Shown here piece by piece: positions 1 to 4,517 of a stretch of 5,286 nt of DNA; the stretch's first letter is position 1, and the number at the start of each line of letters is the position of its first letter. The stretch is from Candidatus Bathyarchaeota archaeon (GTDB lineage: Archaea > Thermoproteota > Bathyarchaeia > Bathyarchaeales > Bathyarchaeaceae). The stretch lies in NCBI GenBank assembly GCA_020356305.1, contig CP070636.1:6074-11359 (forward strand). Reading direction: 5' to 3'. The notes under the pieces were generated by a model that saw only the letters and a program-made list of their open reading frames with translations, was not told the DNA's origin and did not search any database. The translations under genes and the position numbers were made by a program.

Positions 1-72
1 ATCACAAGTGCCACGCTTAGAAACAGCTTCACATAAATCCAAAAAATATCTGTCCCAATTAGGTCTTGCCAT
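1..72 (-). CDS. dCMP deaminase-like protein, N-terminal 24 codons (partial)
   Basis: The reverse strand reads from an ATG at 72-70 to the window edge without a stop. The peptide begins MARPNWDRYFLDLCEAV and continues with SKRGTCD. This matches the N-terminus of the zinc-dependent deoxycytidylate deaminase/ComEB family, which typically opens with M-x-RP-S/N-W-D-x-YF and soon shows an RSTC-like motif (here KRGTC) before the zinc-binding HxE and PCxxC motifs. Those catalytic motifs lie outside the window, so activity cannot be checked. Such enzymes deaminate dCMP to dUMP in cytosolic thymidylate synthesis. The Shine-Dalgarno is weak (GAGTGG about 6 bases upstream). An AT-rich TATA-like box lies about 40 bases upstream. 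The gene follows the membrane-protein gene in the same direction after 99 bases and probably has its own promoter. Too short to exclude a related cytidine/dCMP deaminase subfamily. Confidence 0.72.
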   Translation of the reverse strand, partial: MARPNWDRYFLDLCEAVSKRGTCD

Positions 73-105
73 AATTACCACTCTGCAACTCTTAACTATT
101 AGGAT

Positions 106-120
106 TCTTAATCTTTAATA
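106..120 (-). promoter_or_regulatory. TATA-like box for the dCMP deaminase-like gene
   Basis: Read on the reverse strand this stretch is TATTAAAGATTAAGA, an archaeal TATA-like sequence about 40 bases before the deaminase ATG. A start site 25 or so bases downstream would give a short leader. This is pattern-based only, and AT-rich spacers produce such matches by chance. Confidence 0.3.
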
Positions 121-128
121 ACTTAGCA

Positions 129-138
129 TGCGCGCGCA
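129..138. repeat. TGCGCGCGCA palindromic alternating purine-pyrimidine tract
   Basis: A perfect 10-base palindrome containing GCGCGCGC. It lies about 35 bases past the stop of the leftward membrane-protein gene. The same 8-base core recurs at 1060-1067 and 3316-3323, each time in noncoding DNA 3' of a gene. Confidence 0.6.
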
Positions 139-171
139 GAAAATAGGTAAATCTGAGATTAAGCTCCTCTC

Positions 172-891
172 TCAAACACCCGGTCCAGGTGTTGAGGCCA
201 TCTGTTTGTCTCTATCTGCCATCTGGATGGCGAAGCTCAAGACGAGGAGAGGGTTGAGGTCTTGGCGTGTAATGTCAATGTTGTAGGAATATCGGAATAC
301 AGCAGCAAGACCCCGTTTCTTATGTACATGAGCGATGACGCTCCCATCCGGAGTCAGGACTTGGTATTCCGCAAAAAACTTGCCACCCTGTTTTATCTCA
401 GCCAGCTGCTCGCCTCCCGGGTCTTCCACATGCCATACCGGTCGCTCATACGTGGAGAACAGGTAGAACACGCCGAGAACGGTGAGAGCTCCTCCAATGA
501 AGGCGATTACCAGCAAACTAATAGTGGGTGGTGTTGTCGCGACGTAGGCGATGAACCCGAATATTGCGATCAGCAGACCTCCAATAAATAGGATAATCCC
601 AAGCAAGCCTTTTTTCTTCTTGCTGGGAGACAGCGTTTTTTGCTTTATGGTGGCTTGAAGATGGTTTTGTGCATCGTAAACCTCGTATCCCTTTTTAGAA
701 GAGCGGATTTCACCTGTGCGAGTTCCATCCATCCCTTCAAACCAGAATCTTGACCAAAGTTTCAACCTCTGCTTCTTAGCGTAGCCAAGTAGGTTTCCAT
801 GCGTGTCCATGACGCTATAGGTGTCCCTAGAAAATGGAACGAGACGACCCCCCAACGTCATCTCTATAACATACTGCATCCTATCAAACAT
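172..891 (-). CDS. Two-TM membrane protein with LURP-one/scramblase-like domain
   Basis: Predicted 239 residues from the ATG at 891-889. A GTG at 906-904 would add five residues, but it lies inside the Shine-Dalgarno-like AGGTGAGG that sits 9 bases before the ATG, so the ATG is preferred. The soluble parts carry short repeated beta-hairpin phrases typical of the LURP-one-related/phospholipid-scramblase tubby-like fold: Y-x-V-x-D-x-x-G-N near residue 25-35, D-G-x-x-x-G-E-I near 55-62, Y-E-V-Y-D near 69-73, and later D-P-G-G and D-G-S-V-I-A. It ends with a family-like LNPLLVLSFAIQMADRD helix. A KKKK run precedes two hydrophobic segments at about residues 95-117 and 123-146, separated by a short TTPPT turn. 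They form a helical hairpin inside the domain, with both soluble halves predicted cytoplasmic by the positive-inside rule. Biochemical role unknown; lipid binding or scrambling is only a possibility. Confidence 0.72.
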   Translation of the reverse strand: MFDRMQYVIEMTLGGRLVPFSRDTYSVMDTHGNLLGYAKKQRLKLWSRFWFEGMDGTRTGEIRSSKKGYEVYDAQNHLQATIKQKTLSPSKKKKGLLGIILFIGGLLIAIFGFIAYVATTPPTISLLVIAFIGGALTVLGVFYLFSTYERPVWHVEDPGGEQLAEIKQGGKFFAEYQVLTPDGSVIAHVHKKRGLAAVFRYSYNIDITRQDLNPLLVLSFAIQMADRDKQMASTPGPGV

Positions 892-900
892 GCTCAGCGT

Positions 901-908
901 CCTCACCT
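901..908 (-). promoter_or_regulatory. Shine-Dalgarno deciding the start of the membrane-protein gene
   Basis: The reverse strand reads AGGTGAGG here, complementary to the archaeal 16S 3' end, with 9 bases to the ATG at 891. It overlaps the alternative GTG start at 906, which itself has no comparable upstream site. This supports the shorter protein. Confidence 0.5.
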
Positions 909-954
909 ACTTCATTATTGATTCAAAAAGATAAGTCTGTTGCTCTGAATTCAT

Positions 955-972
955 CGCATGCATGCGTGTGTG
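955..972. repeat. CGCATGCATGCG palindrome followed by GTGTGTG
   Basis: A perfect 12-base palindrome at 955-966 runs into an alternating GTGTGTG tract. It lies about 65 bases upstream of the leftward membrane-protein gene. It shares the GCATGCATGC core with the tract at 4995-5010 inside the surface-protein gene. Alternating purine-pyrimidine DNA of this kind can adopt Z-form or cruciform structure; no function is shown. Confidence 0.5.
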
Positions 973-981
973 AGAGTTATA

Positions 982-1028
982 GTTTATTGTTTTTCGTTTG
1001 TGTGTATTGTTTGTGTGTGTTGTTTGTA
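982..1028. repeat. GT-rich 13-base tandem repeat
   Basis: Two adjacent 13-base units, GTTTGTGTGTATT (996-1008) and GTTTGTGTGTGTT (1009-1021), differ at one base. A third partial unit, GTTTGTA (1022-1028), follows, and a degenerate copy precedes them (982-994). The run is almost pure T/G on the plus strand and lies in the 273-base gap between the transcarbamylase and membrane-protein genes. No ORF of note crosses it. Confidence 0.6.
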
Positions 1029-1039
1029 GAGAGCGGGTT

Positions 1040-1055
1040 AGTAGGAGAGTAGGAG
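1040..1055. repeat. AGTAGGAG tandem duplication
   Basis: Two perfect adjacent copies of the 8-mer AGTAGGAG, directly followed by the GCGCGCGC tract. It is probably a slippage product in a low-complexity spacer. Confidence 0.5.
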
Positions 1056-1059
1056 CGAT

Positions 1060-1067
1060 GCGCGCGC
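1060..1067. repeat. GCGCGCGC tract downstream of the transcarbamylase gene
   Basis: Second of three identical 8-base alternating tracts in the window. It lies about 97 bases past the stop codon of the leftward transcarbamylase gene, in noncoding sequence. Confidence 0.55.
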
Positions 1068-1093
1068 TAGAGAGGTAGTTTGGGTTTGGGACT

Positions 1094-1132
1094 AAAATTT
1101 AATCCACACACAGAAGGACCATCTGGATTAAA
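1094..1132 (-). terminator. Possible terminator of the transcarbamylase gene
   Basis: TTTAATCCA (1098-1106) and TGGATTAAA (1124-1132) form a 9-base inverted repeat with a 17-base loop. On the reverse strand the hairpin is followed at once by TTTT (1097-1094), about 35 bases past the transcarbamylase stop. Archaeal termination relies mainly on U-tracts and this one is short, so the call is tentative. Confidence 0.35.
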
Positions 1133-1164
1133 AACAGCTTAATTCTTGATCAACCGCGTGCGAA

Positions 1165-2163
1165 TCATTGCTTTTTGGTGAGCAAAACTAAGATTGCTTT
1201 TTGCGTGTGTAACCTATTCTCGGCTTGATCGTATACGACTGAGTGGGGGCCATCTATGACCGCGTCAGTGATTTCTAATCCTCGGTAGGCTGGTTGACAA
1301 TGCATGATTATTACGTCTGACTTTGCTCGTTCAACAAGTTTCGTGTTCACCTGATACGGTGGAAACATCACCATTCGTTCTCTCGTCGCCTCAGGGCCAG
1401 CTTGGAAACTGTATTGGTAGTAAGCATAAATAACGTCTGCATCCTCTACGGCCTTTTGGGGATCGTGTTCTATCTCAATTTTTGTCCCCGCTTCTTTCGC
1501 ATCTTCTAAAGCCCATTTCCAAGGCTTTCCACTTGGCATGAACTTGTTCATTTCAGGGCAGCTTGCTGTCACGTCTATTCCCACCTTGGCGCAGCCTATC
1601 ATCAAGGAGTTTGCTACATTCGCCCCGTCTTGTTGTGCTCCCAAATCTCCCACGATAGCCAGTTTTAGGCCTTTGAATTTTCCTTTCTTCTCCATTATAG
1701 TGAATAGGTCTGTCAGCCCTTGGCATGGGTGAAAACTAGGCGTCATGGCATCTATAACGGGAACATCGGAATACTCAATTAGAGCTTCCAGTGTTTCGTC
1801 CTTGTATGCTCTACATGTTTTGACATCGACGTATCTGCTCAGCACCTTAGCTTTATCCTTGATACTTTCTATCGCTCCAAGCCATGTCTCGGAGATGAAC
1901 CCTGCAAGTTCCCTGAACTTCTCGGGAAACGCTTCTTTAGGTGGACATTTTATGAAGATTGCGTGACCACCAAGCTGAGTCATTGCTGCTTCAAATGAAT
2001 TTCTAGTTCTAAGCGATGGCAATTCAAAAAACATTGCAAGATTTTTGCCTTCAAGAGCATGAGCGTATTCCACAGGTTTTTGCTTAATATCCCTAGCTGT
2101 TTCCAAAATCGTTTTTATGTCATCTCTGGATAGAAAATGAAGAGAGCGTAGATGTTTAAACAT
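1165..2163 (-). CDS. Ornithine/putrescine carbamoyltransferase family enzyme with atypical acceptor site
   Basis: 332 residues, the usual family length. The carbamoyl-phosphate half is intact: SLRTR at 50-54 (canonically STRTR), Arg118, HPCQ at 145-148, and AENRLHTQKA near the C-terminus with Arg317. The RG-E-TD-VIDG-S-V stretch after HC-P is typical of the ornithine/putrescine branch. The acceptor half is off-type. The DxWxSMG ornithine loop is replaced by YAYYQYSFQ (246-254), so the conserved Asp and SMG are gone; HCLP reads HCQP (288-291); and the 80s loop between HAIF and VLSR is about 17 residues longer than in ordinary ornithine transcarbamylases. The long C-terminal extension of bacterial putrescine transcarbamylase is absent. 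It faces a deiminase-family gene divergently, suggesting phosphorolysis of a carbamoylated amine to amine plus carbamoyl phosphate, or carbamoylation in reverse. A plain anabolic argF role looks unlikely but is not excluded. GGAGAGGAAG precedes the ATG. Confidence 0.85.
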   Translation of the reverse strand: MFKHLRSLHFLSRDDIKTILETARDIKQKPVEYAHALEGKNLAMFFELPSLRTRNSFEAAMTQLGGHAIFIKCPPKEAFPEKFRELAGFISETWLGAIESIKDKAKVLSRYVDVKTCRAYKDETLEALIEYSDVPVIDAMTPSFHPCQGLTDLFTIMEKKGKFKGLKLAIVGDLGAQQDGANVANSLMIGCAKVGIDVTASCPEMNKFMPSGKPWKWALEDAKEAGTKIEIEHDPQKAVEDADVIYAYYQYSFQAGPEATRERMVMFPPYQVNTKLVERAKSDVIIMHCQPAYRGLEITDAVIDGPHSVVYDQAENRLHTQKAILVLLTKKQ

Positions 2164-2172
2164 CTTTTTACA

Positions 2173-2182
2173 CTTCCTCTCC
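2173..2182 (-). promoter_or_regulatory. Shine-Dalgarno of the transcarbamylase gene
   Basis: The reverse strand reads GGAGAGGAAG, ending 9 bases before the ATG at 2163. This is good support for that start and for a leadered transcript. Confidence 0.55.
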
Positions 2183-2190
2183 TTTAAGTA

Positions 2191-2206
2191 AATAGCTTAA
2201 GCTTTT
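2191..2206. promoter_or_regulatory. Palindrome in the divergent promoter region (possible operator)
   Basis: AGCTTAAGCT (2194-2203) is a perfect 10-base palindrome within a slightly longer imperfect one. It sits about 30 bases upstream of the transcarbamylase ATG inside the 145-base region shared with the deiminase gene. Symmetry and position fit a repressor or activator site or a TATA-like element, but nothing identifies a cognate regulator. Confidence 0.25.
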
Positions 2207-2253
2207 AGACGTTGTCGTTTACCCCATGCCGTTGATGACTCACTTGGAGACGC

Positions 2254-2267
2254 AAAATTTAAGTAAA
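2254..2267 (+). promoter_or_regulatory. Candidate BRE/TATA box for the deiminase gene
   Basis: AAAATTTAAGTAAA contains TTTAAGTA (2258-2265), similar to the archaeal TATA consensus, preceded by a purine-rich stretch that could serve as BRE. A start about 26 bases downstream would give a leader of about 20 bases before the ATG at 2309. That leader has no clear Shine-Dalgarno. Confidence 0.35.
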
Positions 2268-2308
2268 CTGATGTTGGATGCCAAGAATACTAAAGTGTTG
2301 GTTCTGAA

Positions 2309-3310
2309 ATGAAGAGCAAGATTACGATGGTTTCAGAGTTCGCTCCTCAAAAAGCCGTGTGGCTACAATGGCCGACCCCAGGGATAGGAGATGAAGGAGT
2401 TGATGAACGCGATTTTATACCCGCTTTTGTGGAAATTGAGCGAGAGTGTCGCACAGAGGGTGAAGTTCACAATATTGTTCTGAACAACAACGCTGAAAGA
2501 TTGGCGAAGCAAAAACTTATCGATGGAGGAGTGCCTCTCGACAATGTTTTCTTTCACACAATGCCCTATGATTCATGCTGGATGCGTGACAACGGACCAA
2601 TTTTCATCAGGAAGAATGGCCGAGAGCACATCTTGGGCTTCGGTTTCAACGCGTGGGGCTATCCTCCTTGGGGTCCTTATGACAAGGATGACAAAGTTCC
2701 TGAGCGGATAGCGAAGCTGCTTGGCATAGGCTATACCCAAGTGCAATATGTTGATTACAAGGACGGCAACAAAACTAAAAACTTGATCTATGAAGGCGGG
2801 GCGTTTGAGTCTAGCGGCGAAGGAACGATTGTAGGTTCGTGGGCGATATGTCAACATAGAAATCCTCATTTGACTAAAGAACAGGCGACGCGTATCTTCG
2901 CAAAACTCACTGGTGCACATACGATCATTTGGATAGATTCGGTTTGGCCTGAGACTACTCCAGAAAAGGCAGACAACCATACCTATGGATATATGAAATT
3001 ATATGCCAAAAGCAAGGTTTGTGTTCTTGGGTCCGAAGCGGAAGGACCAGGTAATGAGGCAACTGTAAAACTTGAACACGCAGGATGGGACGTCTACAGA
3101 CTTCCTTCAGGATTCAGATGGTCATTTGTAAACTGTCTAATTTTCAACCGGAAAGTAATTGCCGGCTACGTGGACACTCCTATGACTCCCCTAGAAAAAG
3201 ACACGATGGAAGAGCTTTACCCAAGCAAAACAATCACCGCCATGGAAATTGGACCAATGGCCCAAGCAGGCGGTGGGGTTCACTGCGTCACCCAGCAACA
3301 ACCTAAGTAA
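2309..3310 (+). CDS. aguA: Agmatine deiminase family protein (guanidine-modifying pentein), atypical active site
   Basis: 333 residues, slightly short for agmatine deiminases (about 345-375). Family motifs appear in order: AVWLQWP (16-22), WMRDNGP (91-97, Asp94), FNAWG (113-117), YEGGA (161-165, Glu162), GEGT and HRNP (183-186), His224, and GGGVHCVTQQQP near the C-terminus with nucleophile Cys326. Agmatine deiminases hydrolyse agmatine to N-carbamoylputrescine and ammonia in the cytosol. The catalytic His is normally in an HxD motif whose Asp pairs with the substrate guanidinium; here it reads H224-T-Y226, so that Asp is lost. The segment before the SFVNCLIFN strand is also shorter than usual. 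Substrate may therefore differ, and the symbol marks family rather than proven function. Divergent from the transcarbamylase gene, which could act on its carbamoylated product. An internal ATG at 2327 is an alternative start; neither has a strong Shine-Dalgarno. Confidence 0.87.
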   Translation: MKSKITMVSEFAPQKAVWLQWPTPGIGDEGVDERDFIPAFVEIERECRTEGEVHNIVLNNNAERLAKQKLIDGGVPLDNVFFHTMPYDSCWMRDNGPIFIRKNGREHILGFGFNAWGYPPWGPYDKDDKVPERIAKLLGIGYTQVQYVDYKDGNKTKNLIYEGGAFESSGEGTIVGSWAICQHRNPHLTKEQATRIFAKLTGAHTIIWIDSVWPETTPEKADNHTYGYMKLYAKSKVCVLGSEAEGPGNEATVKLEHAGWDVYRLPSGFRWSFVNCLIFNRKVIAGYVDTPMTPLEKDTMEELYPSKTITAMEIGPMAQAGGGVHCVTQQQPK

Positions 3311-3315
3311 CACCC

Positions 3316-3323
3316 GCGCGCGC
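3316..3323. repeat. GCGCGCGC tract just after the deiminase gene
   Basis: Third identical alternating tract, starting 5 bases after the stop codon of the deiminase gene. It is followed by a short GC hairpin at 3333-3346. Confidence 0.55.
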
Positions 3324-3332
3324 ACTTGCAAT

Positions 3333-3409
3333 TCCCGCAATCGGGACATCTATCTAAGTCCTCAATCCTCTCTGTTCGAGAACCTCAAAAGAGGTATCAG
3401 GAAAATTTT
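3333..3409 (+). terminator. Hairpins and T-run after the deiminase gene (possible terminator)
   Basis: Two small perfect hairpins lie here: TCCCG-CAAT-CGGGA (3333-3346) and ACCTC-AAAA-GAGGT (3382-3395). The second is followed 10 bases later by TTTT within the palindrome AAAATTTT (3402-3409). The set could end the deiminase transcript, but the stems are short and the T-run is weak. The rest of the 262-base gap (3311-3572) shows no convincing plus-strand gene. Confidence 0.25.
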
Positions 3410-3472
3410 AGTTCTCTATGAACTACTTGCAGTTGTCAATTGATAGTTTCGCCTGAGTCGTTCCGATCGGTC

Positions 3473-3500
3473 TTTATAGCTTGAAAGATGCTATAATATG
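3473..3500 (+). promoter_or_regulatory. Promoter region of the KaiC-like gene with inverted repeat
   Basis: TTTATAGC (3473-3480) and GCTATAATATG (3490-3500) are both TATA-like. Together they form a 7-base inverted repeat, TTATAGC with a 9-base spacer and GCTATAA. An 8-base palindrome, CCGATCGG, lies just upstream at 3463-3470. Transcription from here would give a leader of roughly 45-70 bases before the KaiC-like gene. The symmetry could be an operator overlapping the TATA box. Confidence 0.35.
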
Positions 3501-3572
3501 TATTTTGTATACAGAAAGCTTATGGTTGTCGCAAGATTGGAAGTAAGGTAGCAACCGAAAACACTGTTTAAG

Positions 3573-4376
3573 GTGCAAGTATTGAAGCGTACGCCCAGAC
3601 ACGGAGTGAAACGGGAGTTCTCATCTGTGGAAAGAGTTCCTACTGGCGTTAAAGGTCTAGACAAAATGTTGGAAGGAGGGCTTCCCTCTGGCACTTGCAT
3701 CCTCGTTCTGGGAGGACCCGGCGCAGGGAAAACAATTTTTGGAATTCAGTTTCTGTACATGGGTGCTGTAGAATACAACGAAGTAGGTTTGTACGTGTCT
3801 TTTGACGAAAGCCCGGTTTCTCTTAGAAAAAACATGGAATGCTTCGGTTGGAATCTCAAGAGGTTAGAAACCGAAGCAAAATTCTCTTTCCTTGATTTGT
3901 CTCCAATTCGAGCTTTTCCCAAGGAAATTGAAGAGAGTTTTGTTAAAATGAATCTTCTAGAAACGATAAAGAAGAAAGTTCAAGAAATTCAACCAAGGCG
4001 TATTGTGATTGACTCACTTGCCACCCTCGTTGTTCAGTTCCCAAATGTTGTCGAAAGGCGGAGCACTGTGATAAATTTGTTCCAAACTGTAATGGATGTA
4101 GGCGCTACTGGATTGATGCTAAATGAATTACCAACAACGTACTATCCAGGGAGAGAATTACAGGTTGAGGAATTTTTGGCGCATGGTGTAATCATTTTTC
4201 GCTCACTCGAAGAAAGGTTGCGGATATTCAAGGCAATTCAAATTGAAAAGATGCGTGGGGTCAGTCATGACTCTCAACTTCGACCCTATACTATAGACAA
4301 CAACGGTCTCAAGGTATTTTCAAAAGAGAACATTTTCGTGCCTGCAACAACCATCCCTATCCGCACTACGAAATAG
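3573..4376 (+). CDS. KaiC/RAD55-like single-domain RecA-superfamily ATPase
   Basis: 267 residues covering one KaiC-type domain. Visible elements in order: the family entry phrase RVPTGVKGLDKMLEGGLPSG (21-40), Walker A GGPGAGKT (47-54), the acidic DE pair in YVSFDES (Asp78, Glu79) that corresponds to the catalytic acidic dyad of KaiC, FGWNL (91-95), Walker B RIVIDS (143-148), and the late KMRG motif (226-229). Only one domain is present, so it is not a circadian KaiC with tandem CI/CII domains. No DNA-binding or receiver domain is fused. Single-domain members are abundant in archaea and are thought to act as ATP-dependent signalling or assembly switches; the partner cannot be told from the neighbours. 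An in-frame TAG at 3549 limits the start. GTG at 3573 has no Shine-Dalgarno, whereas TTG at 3582 has AAGGTG 6 bases upstream, so the true protein may be three residues shorter. Confidence 0.88.
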   Translation: MQVLKRTPRHGVKREFSSVERVPTGVKGLDKMLEGGLPSGTCILVLGGPGAGKTIFGIQFLYMGAVEYNEVGLYVSFDESPVSLRKNMECFGWNLKRLETEAKFSFLDLSPIRAFPKEIEESFVKMNLLETIKKKVQEIQPRRIVIDSLATLVVQFPNVVERRSTVINLFQTVMDVGATGLMLNELPTTYYPGRELQVEEFLAHGVIIFRSLEERLRIFKAIQIEKMRGVSHDSQLRPYTIDNNGLKVFSKENIFVPATTIPIRTTK

Positions 4377-4377
4377 A

Positions 4378-4415
4378 AATTATCCTATATCTATACTAGG
4401 AGTTCATAATTCTTT
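4378..4415 (+). terminator. Imperfect hairpin after the KaiC-like gene
   Basis: AATTATCCTA (4378-4387) pairs with TAGG (4397-4400) and ATAATT (4406-4411), with a 5-base bulge and a 9-base loop. CTTT follows immediately. It begins two bases after the stop codon and could be a weak terminator. The rest of the 141-base spacer to the next gene shows only a purine-rich GGAAGAGAG before the surface-protein ATG. Confidence 0.25.
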
Positions 4416-4517
4416 AGTGTTCTCAAACCAAGAGTCCGGATGTTCCAAGGCGCGTGGGCTGCAGGAGTGCATCACCTATGATAGCCTTCCAAAGATGCAA
4501 CAGGAAGAGAGTGGACT

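Noticed and set aside
262..591. 109-codon plus-strand open frame
   Set aside because: It lies wholly antisense to the membrane-protein gene, has no family-like motifs, and its composition is what the complement of that gene would give.
1538..1966. Two plus-strand open frames of 64 and 73 codons
   Set aside because: Both are complements of conserved transcarbamylase coding sequence and have no supporting start signals.
2232..2272. Possible C/D box small RNA (TTGATGA ... CTGA) in the divergent spacer
   Set aside because: Only one C-like and one D-like box are present, with no internal D'/C' pair or closing stem; both boxes are short enough to occur by chance, and the span overlaps the deiminase promoter.
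2573..2980. 135-codon minus-strand open frame
   Set aside because: Antisense to the deiminase gene, which has unmistakable family motifs through this stretch; the antisense product shows no recognisable domain.
3370..3395. tRNA T-arm-like GTTCGAGAAC with flanking stems
   Set aside because: No acceptor, D-arm or anticodon arm can be built around it, so it is not a tRNA gene.
3085..3443. Plus-strand open frames of 73 and 64 codons over the deiminase 3' end
   Set aside because: They are out-of-frame shadows of the deiminase C-terminus; the second one's tail into the spacer is low complexity with no motif.
3498..3551. 17-residue ORF upstream of and in frame with the KaiC-like gene, separated by TAG
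   Set aside because: A TAG read-through or pyrrolysine extension was considered, but the family normally begins near the SSVERVPTG region, so no extra N-terminus is needed.
3491..3700. 69-codon minus-strand open frame over the KaiC-like gene start
   Set aside because: It overlaps the conserved N-terminal KaiC phrase and Walker A coding region on the other strand and has no family features.
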